Origin: Clostridiaceae bacterium Marseille-Q3526
Lineage (GTDB): Bacteria > Bacillota > Clostridia > Lachnospirales > Lachnospiraceae
Length of the DNA stretch: 64,000 nt
Reading direction: 5' to 3'
NCBI GenBank assembly: GCA_018223375.1
Contig: JAGTTS010000005.1
Span: 127,001-191,000 of the forward strand
Position 1 is the first letter of the stretch, and each line of letters begins with the position of its first letter. The notes under the pieces are model-generated. The model made no database searches, had not been told where the DNA came from, and saw only the letters and a program-made list of their open reading frames with translations. This document shows positions 17,155 to 24,907 of the stretch, one piece after another. The translations under genes and the position numbers were made by a program.

Positions 17155-17181
17155 AAGTCCGTATTGCTGCGGACTTTTTTT
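17155..17181 (+). terminator. SAM riboswitch terminator
   Basis: Seven-bp stem AAGTCCG/CGGACTT with loop TATTGCTG, followed by a T-run. CGGACTT and AAGTCCG are the expression platform. Confidence 0.88.
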
Positions 17182-17211
17182 ATTTCATAGGAAAAAGCGT
17201 CCTATGAAATA
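17181..17211. terminator. Second hairpin in the metK leader
   Basis: Perfect 12-bp inverted repeat TATTTCATAGGA (17181-17192) / TCCTATGAAATA (17200-17211). The T-run of the preceding terminator can also pair with the A-run after this stem, extending it, so the two hairpins compete for the same U residues. Confidence 0.6.
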
Positions 17212-17327
17212 AAAAATGCTCCACAGGAATCTTTCTTGTGACAAAAACCATGTTTTATCGTAAAAAAGTCTTAAAGATGCGCACATACAGAAGAAGCCAT
17301 TGATTTATTACAAAAAGGAGGAACAAC

Positions 17328-18518
17328 GTGGAGAAGTTACTTTTTACATCCGAGTCTGTTACTGAAGGCCATCCGGACAAAATGTGCGATCAGATTTCTG
17401 ACGCAATTCTGGACGCTCTTATGGAAAAGGATCCTATGAGCCGTGTTGCCTGTGAAACGGCAGTTACTACAGGACTTGTCCTGGTTATGGGAGAAATCAC
17501 AACGAACGCTTATGTAGACATTCAGAAAATTGTCCGCGAGACAGTCCGTGAGATTGGATACGACCGCGCGAAATACGGTTTTGACTGCGATACCTGCGGC
17601 GTGCTGACTGCGATCGACGAGCAGTCTGCCGACATCGCCCTGGGTGTTGACAAGGCGTTAGAGGCAAAAGAGAACAAGATGTCCGACGAGGAGATCGACG
17701 CTATCGGAGCAGGAGATCAGGGTATGATGTTCGGCTTTGCGGCTAACGAGACAGAGGAGTATATGCCTTATCCGATTTCCCTGGCTCACAAGCTGGCCAG
17801 AAGACTGACTGAGGTGAGAAAGAACGGAACTCTTCCCTACCTTCGCCCAGACGGAAAGACACAGGTAACGGTAGAGTACGACGAGAACGGAAAGCCGTTC
17901 CGCTTAGATGCGGTAGTTCTCTCCACTCAGCACGATGAGAAGGTGCCCCAGGAGCAGATTCACAAGGATATCAAGCGCTATGTGTTTGATCCGATTCTCC
18001 CGGCCCATATGATCGATACGAACACAAAGTTCTTCATTAACCCGACAGGACGCTTCGTAATCGGCGGACCACACGGAGACAGCGGTCTGACAGGAAGAAA
18101 GATCATTGTAGACACCTACGGCGGATATGCCCGTCACGGCGGCGGCGCTTTCTCCGGAAAGGACTGCACCAAGGTAGACCGTTCCGCAGCCTATGCAGCC
18201 CGCTATGTGGCTAAGAACATCGTGGCTGCAGGCCTGGCTGACAAGTGCGAGATCCAGCTCTCCTATGCCATCGGAGTAGCTCATCCGACTTCTATCATGG
18301 TAGATACCTTCGGCACAGGAAAGCTTTCCGACGAGAAGCTGGTAGAGCTCGTGAGAGAAAACTTTGACCTCCGTCCGGCAGGCATCATCAAGATGCTGGA
18401 CCTCCGCCGTCCGATTTATAAGCAGACGGCTGCTTACGGCCACTTCGGAAGAAACGACCTGGATCTTCCGTGGGAGAAGTTAGACCGTGTGGATACGCTG
18501 AAGGCATATTTAAAATAA
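17328..18518 (+). CDS. metK: S-adenosylmethionine synthase
   Basis: 396 residues; makes SAM from methionine and ATP. All family blocks are present: FTSESVTEGHPDKMCDQISDA, the ATP-binding GAGDQGMMFGFA hexapeptide region, and the glycine-rich loop GGGAFSGKDCTKVDRSAAY. The start codon is GTG, 8 nt after AAGGAGG. The gene is preceded by a SAM riboswitch, giving product feedback, and followed by a strong terminator, so it is monocistronic. Length and sequence are entirely ordinary. Confidence 0.97.
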   Translation: MEKLLFTSESVTEGHPDKMCDQISDAILDALMEKDPMSRVACETAVTTGLVLVMGEITTNAYVDIQKIVRETVREIGYDRAKYGFDCDTCGVLTAIDEQSADIALGVDKALEAKENKMSDEEIDAIGAGDQGMMFGFAANETEEYMPYPISLAHKLARRLTEVRKNGTLPYLRPDGKTQVTVEYDENGKPFRLDAVVLSTQHDEKVPQEQIHKDIKRYVFDPILPAHMIDTNTKFFINPTGRFVIGGPHGDSGLTGRKIIVDTYGGYARHGGGAFSGKDCTKVDRSAAYAARYVAKNIVAAGLADKCEIQLSYAIGVAHPTSIMVDTFGTGKLSDEKLVELVRENFDLRPAGIIKMLDLRRPIYKQTAAYGHFGRNDLDLPWEKLDRVDTLKAYLK

Positions 18519-18540
18519 ATAGATTCCGTTTCCAGACAGA

Positions 18541-18592
18541 AGGGGCATTTTCCGGCATAGCCAAGTATATGCGGGCGGATGCCCCTTTTTTT
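18541..18592 (+). terminator. metK terminator
   Basis: Arms AGGGGCA (18541-18547) and TGCCCCT (18580-18586), then T to 18592. Inner pairs CCGGC/GCGGG may extend the structure. Confidence 0.8.
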
Positions 18593-18694
18593 CACGCTGT
18601 TGCGGAGCGAATGTTTGAATAATTCTTACTATTCTGAATAATAGTTTTTAATATAAAATCAAGGCATATATTTTCAAAAAAGTTTGAAAAAATC

Positions 18695-18723
18695 TTGTGT
18701 TTCCCTGGCGAAAGGTATATGAT
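18695..18723 (+). promoter_or_regulatory. Promoter of the AraC-type gene
   Basis: TTGTGT (18695-18700) and TATGAT (18718-18723), spacer 17 nt. The rest of 18593-18813 is AT-rich without an open gene. Confidence 0.55.
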
Positions 18724-18813
18724 TTTGGTATAGGAACGGGTGGAAGGCAGTACAGATACAGGAGCGCCGGCAGGAGGTAGCGGGGGGCTGTCTGCCGTCT
18801 GCCTCCGGATAAA

Positions 18814-19254
18814 ATGGGGGTATCAGGTGTGGAACAGAACGTGTGTAAAAATCCGTCCCCAGGGGAGCCGGTGACGTCTGAAGCCGAATCCGGCCAGAAG
18901 GAATCAGCCGGCGCGTATATTGTGGCGCGGGCGCTGTGCTATATTAAGGGAAATTACAGAAAACATCTGACTCTGGCAGGGGTAGCGGAGCAGATTTTTG
19001 TAAGCCGGTGGCATTTGAGCAAGCTTTTGAACCGCCATACGGGAAAAAACTTTTCAGAGCTTTTGAACCAGGTAAGGATCGACGAAGCCCTCCGGCTGCT
19101 GAAGGATCCGACCAGGCGCGTGGGGGATATTGCCGTGGAGGTGGGATTTTCCGATAGAGCGCATTTCTGCCATGTATTTAAGCGCCAGGTGGGCATATCG
19201 GCAGGGGAGTACAGAATCCGTCTGGGGCAGGAGACAGCCGGCGGAAAAGGCTGA
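18814..19254 (+). CDS. Small AraC-family DNA-binding protein
   Basis: 146 residues consisting almost only of the AraC double helix-turn-helix: ALCYIKGNYRKHLTLAGVAEQIFVSRWHLSKLL for the first unit and the signature GDIAVEVGFSDRAHFCHVFKRQVGISAGEYR for the second. The usual N-terminal sensor or receiver domain is absent, replaced by about 40 polar residues. The start is uncertain: ATG 18814 has no good binding site, while GTG 18829 has a G-run 9 nt upstream. It lies upstream of a two-component system and may regulate it; the target is unknown. Confidence 0.82.
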   Translation: MGVSGVEQNVCKNPSPGEPVTSEAESGQKESAGAYIVARALCYIKGNYRKHLTLAGVAEQIFVSRWHLSKLLNRHTGKNFSELLNQVRIDEALRLLKDPTRRVGDIAVEVGFSDRAHFCHVFKRQVGISAGEYRIRLGQETAGGKG

Positions 19255-19346
19255 GGAGAAGGAAAGAAATTTTAGATAACTTTTAGAAACGGGCTTCTGA
19301 AAATATGGTATACTTTAAGTAAAATGAGAGTATGCAGCGACAGTTA

Positions 19347-19395
19347 AAAAATATGAGAAAACCATGCAGGCTGGCGCAGGTTTTCTCATATTTTT
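19347..19395 (+). terminator. Long hairpin with T-run just upstream of the kinase gene
   Basis: A perfect 17-bp stem (19347-19363 with 19379-19395), 15-nt loop, right arm ending in TTTTT. The kinase ribosome binding site starts 6 nt later, so this either ends the AraC transcript or attenuates kinase expression. Confidence 0.8.
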
Positions 19396-19412
19396 GTCAA
19401 AGGAGAATAGTT

Positions 19413-20903
19413 ATGAAGATCAAGACCCGTCTGGCTATCGCTTTTATTACAATTACTGTGGTTCCGATTTTTCTGATTTACGGCGCGATCACGGCTCTGA
19501 GCAATTATCAGATCCGCTCCTTTCAGAAAACCTACGGGCTCAGCGAGCAGGTAGATCTCCTCTCGGGAAATTCCATGCAGGTGTTTAACCGCCTGACGAT
19601 CAATTCACAGAAGAAGATACGCGACATAGCCATGAATGAGCCGGATCGGCTGGAGGATCCGGAGTATCTGGCCAAGGTGAACGAGGCGCTGCGGGAGGAG
19701 TATTCCTTTCTGCTTGTGAGAAAGGGGCCGGACATCATTTTCTCCGGGGATCCGGAGGGAGAGAAGCTGTCCTCCCAGCTTCCCCCTTATGGGGAGGACA
19801 ATTCCGACGTGCTGTCAGGCGGCTTTTACGTGGACGGGGAGGAGCAGCATCTGTTAAAGCAGATTGATTTTCAGTATGACGACAGAAGCCGGGGCAGCGC
19901 CTTCATTGTGACGAATGTAGGGGAATACGTGCCGGAGATTAAATCCATGCTGAACGAGATGCTGATTGTGGGAATCGCTATTATCTGCCTGACGGGCGGT
20001 ATGCTGGTCATGTGGGTATACCGGTCGATTCTGCGGCCGCTTCACGAGCTTCAGGAGGCGACGAAGAAGATCCGGGACGGAAATTTGGATTTTACCCTGG
20101 ACGCGGAGAACGACGACGAGATAGGGATGCTCTGCCAGGATTTTGAGGAGATGCGCCTCAGGCTGAAGGAGTCGGCGGAGGAGAAGATCCAGTATGACAA
20201 GGAGAGCAAGGAGCTGATCAGCAATATTTCTCATGATCTGAAGACTCCGATCACAGCCATCAAGGGCTATGTGGAGGGGATTCAGGACGGAGTGGCCTCC
20301 TCGCCGGAGAAGTTAGACAAGTATATCAGAACCATTTACAATAAGGCCAACGACATGGACAGGCTCATCGACGAGCTGACCTTTTATTCGAAGATTGATA
20401 CCAACAGGATTCCATACACCTTTTCCAAAATCAACGTAGCCGAGTATTTCTGGGACTGTGTGGAGGAAGTAGGCCTGGATATGGAGACCAGAGGAATTGA
20501 GCTGGGATATTTTAACTATGTGGACGAGGACGTTCTGGTTATTGCGGACGCGGAACAGATGAAGCGCGTCATCAATAACATTATCGGAAATTCTCTGAAG
20601 TATCTGGATAAAAAGAAGGGCATTATCAACCTTCGGATTACAGATGACGGAGATTTTATCCAGGTCGTCATCGAGGACAACGGAAAAGGAATTGCGGCCA
20701 AGGATCTGCCCTACATTTTCGACCGGTTCTACCGGACGGATTCCTCGCGGAATTCTTCCAAGGGAGGAAGCGGCATCGGGCTTTCCATTGTGAAGAAGAT
20801 TATCGAGGATCATGGCGGCAGAATCTGGGCTTCCAGCAAGGAAGGAATCGGCACGGAGATCCATTTTGTGCTTAGAAAATACCAGGAGGTAATTCAGGAA
20901 TGA
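19413..20903 (+). CDS. Two-component sensor histidine kinase
   Basis: 496 residues. TM1 at residues 5-28, an extracellular sensor of about 150 residues, TM2 near 190-210, a HAMP linker (YRSILRPLHELQEATKKIRDGNLDF), and the HisKA box SNISHDLKTPITAIKGY with phospho-accepting H274. The HATPase domain follows with N box (NNIIGNSLKYLD), G1 (IEDNGKGI) and G2 (GGSGIGLSIVKKI). The ATG at 19413 follows AGGAG. Its stop overlaps the start of the response regulator by 4 nt (ATGA), so the pair is translationally coupled. Signal unknown. Confidence 0.92.
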   Translation: MKIKTRLAIAFITITVVPIFLIYGAITALSNYQIRSFQKTYGLSEQVDLLSGNSMQVFNRLTINSQKKIRDIAMNEPDRLEDPEYLAKVNEALREEYSFLLVRKGPDIIFSGDPEGEKLSSQLPPYGEDNSDVLSGGFYVDGEEQHLLKQIDFQYDDRSRGSAFIVTNVGEYVPEIKSMLNEMLIVGIAIICLTGGMLVMWVYRSILRPLHELQEATKKIRDGNLDFTLDAENDDEIGMLCQDFEEMRLRLKESAEEKIQYDKESKELISNISHDLKTPITAIKGYVEGIQDGVASSPEKLDKYIRTIYNKANDMDRLIDELTFYSKIDTNRIPYTFSKINVAEYFWDCVEEVGLDMETRGIELGYFNYVDEDVLVIADAEQMKRVINNIIGNSLKYLDKKKGIINLRITDDGDFIQVVIEDNGKGIAAKDLPYIFDRFYRTDSSRNSSKGGSGIGLSIVKKIIEDHGGRIWASSKEGIGTEIHFVLRKYQEVIQE

Positions 20904-21589
20904 GCAGAATTTTAATTGTTGAGGACGAAGAGGCTATCGCAGAGCTGGAGAAGGATTATCTGGAGCTTTCCGGCTTTGGGGTGGAGATTGAAAATAACGG
21001 TGAGACAGGACTTAAGAGAGCGCTGGAGGAGGAGTTTGACCTTCTGATTCTGGATCTGATGCTGCCTGGGGTGGATGGATTCGAGATCTGCCGGAAGGTC
21101 AGAGAGGTGAAGAATACGCCGATTATTATGGTTTCCGCCAAGAAGGACGACATTGACAAGATCAGAGGACTGGGCCTGGGAGCCGACGATTATATCACCA
21201 AGCCTTTCAGCCCCAGCGAGATGGTGGCCAGAGTGAAGGCCCACATGGCCCGCTATGAGAGACTGATCGGAAGCGGAATGCCGGAGAATGAGATTATCGA
21301 GATCCGGGGTCTGAAGATCGATAAGACGGCCAGAAGAGTGTATGTGAACGGGGAGGAGAAGAACTTTACCACCAAGGAGTTTGATCTGCTGGCTTTTCTG
21401 GCCCAGAATCCTAACCACGTATTTACCAAGGAGGAGCTGTTCAGCCGCATCTGGGATATGGAATCACTGGGCGATATCGCTACGGTGACAGTCCATATTA
21501 AGAAAATCAGAGAGAAGATTGAGTTTAACACGGCGAAGCCCCAGTACATTGAGACGATCTGGGGTGTGGGATACCGGTTTAAGGTGTAA
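20900..21589 (+). CDS. OmpR/PhoB-family response regulator
   Basis: 229 residues. Receiver domain with acidic pocket (VEDEE), phospho-acceptor D52 in LLILDLMLPG, Thr/Ser (MVSAK) and Lys (TKPF). The C-terminal winged-helix domain ends with the typical TVTVHIKKIREKIE...IWGVGYRFKV. Partner of the kinase encoded just upstream with a 4-nt overlap. The next gene, a membrane GT-C-like protein 53 nt downstream, could be co-transcribed. Confidence 0.93.
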   Translation: MSRILIVEDEEAIAELEKDYLELSGFGVEIENNGETGLKRALEEEFDLLILDLMLPGVDGFEICRKVREVKNTPIIMVSAKKDDIDKIRGLGLGADDYITKPFSPSEMVARVKAHMARYERLIGSGMPENEIIEIRGLKIDKTARRVYVNGEEKNFTTKEFDLLAFLAQNPNHVFTKEELFSRIWDMESLGDIATVTVHIKKIREKIEFNTAKPQYIETIWGVGYRFKV

Positions 21590-21642
21590 TTTCATGCCTG
21601 ATTCCTGCGGAAGCAGAAAAATAGGAGCATAAGAGGAACGCT

Positions 21643-23340
21643 ATGATCTGGGAAACGATACGAGAAGGGGGAAGCAACGAAGGGGCAGAAGGAAGAGCGA
21701 AAGACGGCATACCGGGCCTTGCGAAAGGAGAAGCAGGGAGAGGACGCAGCAGAAGAAGGGAACAGGGGGAGGAGCGCTCCTGCCTGGAATCGGCGGCCTG
21801 CATTTTGATTCTGCTTATTTTTACAGGCATTCTGCTCCTGCTTCTGTATCTCAGCATAACGGGGAGCGCAGCTGTATACGGGGGAGCTGAACAGGTGTGG
21901 TTTTACAAGGATTCTCCGCTGTATCATCTGCTTGTGTTTATGCTCGTTACGGCTCTGGGAGTGATGATTCTCAAGGTCAGAAATGCAGAAGGAAGAGAAG
22001 AAAAAAGCCGGGAGGAGCAGGAGGAGCGCAGAAAGCGCTTTGTCCGGCTTCTTCTCATTCTGTCAGGGTTTTACGTGATCTGGATCATGGGGACCATGTT
22101 TCGCCCGGCGTCGGATCAGAGGCTGGTGATTGACTGTGGAAAAGCTCTGGCTGCAGGCGATTTATTACCGTGGAACCAGGTAGGCTTCCGCTACCATTAT
22201 GATGAGTTTGAGGGGTATGCCTACACCTATCCCCACCAGAACGGGCAGATATTATTTGCGGCTTTTCTGTCTCTGCTTGCGGGAGAGCAGGCAGCTTTTT
22301 TGTGGCAGCTGCTCAACGTGGCCTGCCTGGCAGCCGGTATTTTGTATACAGGAAAAATGGCAGAAGAGGTTCTGGAGATGAAAAACGGGTTTTACGGCCT
22401 GGCACTTCTGATGATGGCATTTCTTCCATTTTCCTTTTACGTCACCTTCGCCTATGGGACGCTGCCTGGGTTTGCCTGTTCCGCTGCGGCTGTATGGTAC
22501 GAGAGAAGATTTTTGGAGGAGCGGAGAAAGCGGGATCTGATTCTTTCGTCTGTCCTGATCTCTGCGGCTATTCTGTTCAAATCCAACTATATGATTGTGC
22601 TGACGGCTATGGTTCTTTTTTTTATAGCGGAAGCGGTGTTCCGAAAAAAGCTGTTTCCGCTTCTGGGCGCCGCCGCTGTGCTGTCCGCGTACCTGCTCAG
22701 CCACAGCCTAGTGCTGGGGGGGCTTTCCCTGGCGGCGGGTCATTCGGTGGAGGGCGGCCCTCCCATGCTCACCTGGGCGGAGATGGGGCTTCAGGAGGGC
22801 AGCAGAGCCCCGGGCTGGTTTAATAATTATAACGTGCATATTTACCTGGATAACCGGGAGGATCGGGAGCTGACGGCCGCGGCGGTGGAGCGCGATCTGG
22901 GCCGCACAATCCAGTATTTTATGGAGCACCCTGATTATGCGGCTGATTTTTTCAACAGAAAGCTGCGCTCCATATGGACGGAGCCTACCTTTCAGAGTCT
23001 TTGGATTCAGGAGGTGAAGGGCTTTGGATGGCTGTTTCCCTCCTTTACCCGATCGCTGTTTAAGGAAGGTGGTACGGCCAATGAGATTTACTGGCAGCTG
23101 TGCAATGCGGTTCAGACGCTGGTCTACGCAGGCGCGCTGCTGTTTGCAGTATTCCGGTTTCGAAGGGTGAAATTCCAGGGCTTATTTTTCGCCGTTATTT
23201 TCATCGGAGGATTTCTGTTCCACCTGTTCTGGGAGGCCAAGGGACAGTATACGGTTTCTTATTTTACGCTGTTGATTCCCTATGCGGTTCTGGGAATGCA
23301 GGATTGGATTCATTGGGTATCAAAGGGGAGGTTTGTATGA
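21643..23340 (+). CDS. GT-C-type membrane glycosyltransferase-like protein
   Basis: 565 residues: a charged cytoplasmic N-tail (residues 1-45), then about ten to twelve membrane helices and a final extracellular segment. The pattern resembles dolichyl-phosphomannose/ArnT-like (PMT, GT39/GT83) enzymes that move a sugar from a lipid carrier outside the membrane: an acidic extracytoplasmic loop after TM1-3 (FRPASDQRLVIDCGKALAAGD) and YAYTYPHQNGQILFAAF. No decisive catalytic motif is certain. The next gene starts with a 4-nt overlap, which ties it to the brnQ transcript, an odd pairing. Confidence 0.65.
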   Translation: MIWETIREGGSNEGAEGRAKDGIPGLAKGEAGRGRSRRREQGEERSCLESAACILILLIFTGILLLLLYLSITGSAAVYGGAEQVWFYKDSPLYHLLVFMLVTALGVMILKVRNAEGREEKSREEQEERRKRFVRLLLILSGFYVIWIMGTMFRPASDQRLVIDCGKALAAGDLLPWNQVGFRYHYDEFEGYAYTYPHQNGQILFAAFLSLLAGEQAAFLWQLLNVACLAAGILYTGKMAEEVLEMKNGFYGLALLMMAFLPFSFYVTFAYGTLPGFACSAAAVWYERRFLEERRKRDLILSSVLISAAILFKSNYMIVLTAMVLFFIAEAVFRKKLFPLLGAAAVLSAYLLSHSLVLGGLSLAAGHSVEGGPPMLTWAEMGLQEGSRAPGWFNNYNVHIYLDNREDRELTAAAVERDLGRTIQYFMEHPDYAADFFNRKLRSIWTEPTFQSLWIQEVKGFGWLFPSFTRSLFKEGGTANEIYWQLCNAVQTLVYAGALLFAVFRFRRVKFQGLFFAVIFIGGFLFHLFWEAKGQYTVSYFTLLIPYAVLGMQDWIHWVSKGRFV

Positions 23341-24644
23341 ACGAGACACTAAAGGGAAGACGGCTTCTGATTGTAGGCCTGACTCTGTTTTCTATGTTTT
23401 TTGGAGCGGGAAATCTGATTTTTCCGCCGTTTTTAGCGGCTCAGGCCGGGACGGCTGCCTGGCCGGCCATGGCGGGCTTTCTGATGAGCGCGGTTGGTCT
23501 TCCGGTGCTGGGAGTGATAGCCGTTTCGCGGGCAGGAGGGCTTGACTGCCTGGCGGGAAAGGTACATCCTGCGTTTTCTATGGTTTTTACCATCCTGATC
23601 TATCTGTCTATCGGACCATGCCTGGCCATCCCCAGGACAGCCAGCACCTCTTTTGAGATGACAGTGCTTCCGTTTTTGAACGATGGAGCGCAGACAGCTT
23701 TCTGGCAGCTGATCTACTCGGCTGTATTTTTCCTGCTGGCGGCAGTGACGGCATTTCATCCGGAAAAGCTGACGCAGCGTCTGGGGAAAATTTTGTGTCC
23801 GGCGCTTTTAGGCCTGATTTTTATTATGTTTGCGGGCAGCATAGCCGCCGAACCGAAGGCGCTTCCCATGCCGGCGGAAGCCTACAGCGGCCTGGCTCCG
23901 GTGAAGGGCTTCCTGGAGGGATATCAGACGATGGATACCATAGCCGCTCTGAATTTTGGAATCATTATTGCGATCAATATCAGGGCGGTGGGAGTAGAGG
24001 ACAAGGATGCGGTGGTAACGTCCACAGTACGGAGCGGATTGATAGCAGGCGCGCTTCTGGCGTCTGTGTACTGCGCCCTGACTTATGTGGGAATCAAGGC
24101 CGGCCCGGAGGCCCAGACCCTGGACAATGGAGCCAGGGTTCTGACCTTTGTGGCGGAGCGGATTTTCGGTTCAGCCGGAACGGTGGTGCTGGGCCTGATT
24201 TTCTTTATTGCCTGCTTTAATACCTGCGTCGGCCTTTTAAGCTGCTGCAGCAAATTTTTCTGCCAGCTGATTCCGCGGATCAGCTACAGGAAATGGGTGG
24301 TTCTGTTTGCGGCTGTCAGCATGGCGGTGTCCAATGCAGGACTGACAAAGATCCTGGCCTTTTCCGTGCCAGTTTTAAACGGCATTTATCCGGTGGCCAT
24401 CGCTCTGATTTTCCTGTCCTTTGCAGGAAAGGGAGGCAGGGCCATGTACCGTCTGACAGTGCTCCTTACAGGAGCGGTCAGCATTGTCTATGCCTTGGAG
24501 GGAGCCGGAATCAGCGTTCCTGTTCTTTCCCAGCTGTTTGCGCTGCTTCCCGGATATGGGCTGGGGCTGGGCTGGCTTCTTCCTGGGCTCATAGGCGCGC
24601 TGGCGGGAAAGGGTCTGGACGCGGCGGCTGGAGAGAGGAAGTAA
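23337..24644 (+). CDS. brnQ: Branched-chain amino acid:cation symporter
   Basis: 435 residues, twelve membrane helices, LIVCS family. The family opening LTLFSMFFGAGNLIFPPFLA is unmistakable, followed by YLSIGPCLAIPRTASTSFEM. It imports leucine, isoleucine and valine with Na+ or H+. The ATG at 23337 overlaps the stop of the preceding gene (ATGA) and has GGGGAGG upstream, so the start is firm. A strong terminator follows. Confidence 0.93.
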   Translation: MNETLKGRRLLIVGLTLFSMFFGAGNLIFPPFLAAQAGTAAWPAMAGFLMSAVGLPVLGVIAVSRAGGLDCLAGKVHPAFSMVFTILIYLSIGPCLAIPRTASTSFEMTVLPFLNDGAQTAFWQLIYSAVFFLLAAVTAFHPEKLTQRLGKILCPALLGLIFIMFAGSIAAEPKALPMPAEAYSGLAPVKGFLEGYQTMDTIAALNFGIIIAINIRAVGVEDKDAVVTSTVRSGLIAGALLASVYCALTYVGIKAGPEAQTLDNGARVLTFVAERIFGSAGTVVLGLIFFIACFNTCVGLLSCCSKFFCQLIPRISYRKWVVLFAAVSMAVSNAGLTKILAFSVPVLNGIYPVAIALIFLSFAGKGGRAMYRLTVLLTGAVSIVYALEGAGISVPVLSQLFALLPGYGLGLGWLLPGLIGALAGKGLDAAAGERK

Positions 24645-24658
24645 TTCCTGATTAGAAG

Positions 24659-24710
24659 AAACTGCAGGCTGGGCAGCAGCAGCAAGGCTTTCGCAAAACC
24701 TGCAGTTTTT
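24659..24710 (+). terminator. brnQ terminator
   Basis: Arms AAACTGCAGG (24659-24668) and CCTGCAGTTT (24699-24708) plus T-run, 30-nt loop. Confidence 0.75.
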
Positions 24711-24733
24711 GCTGTGCAGATTTTGGCGGCGCA

Positions 24734-24762
24734 TTGACAGGAGGAGAAAATTCTGCTATAGT
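24734..24762 (+). promoter_or_regulatory. Promoter of the DEAD-box helicase gene
   Basis: TTGACA (24734-24739) and TATAGT (24757-24762), spacer 17 nt; leader of about 140 nt. Confidence 0.8.
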
Positions 24763-24785
24763 AAGCTGGGCATACAGTGGGAAGG

Positions 24786-24818
24786 TTCAAGAACTGAAAC
24801 GGTCTTGGATCTTTTTTT
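24786..24818 (+). terminator. Attenuator-like hairpin in the helicase leader
   Basis: Seven-bp stem TTCAAGA/TCTTGGA with a 10-nt loop followed by TCTTTTTTT, about 20 nt after the predicted start of transcription and 90 nt before the gene. A modest stem, but well placed for conditional termination. Confidence 0.5.
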
Positions 24819-24907
24819 GCTTTATGGAAGATCATATATCTGCCGTAAGGCGGCCTAAGGCATGTCCGGAGAATGGGAAAGATTTGGAAGTTTTAGAAAG
24901 GAATAGA

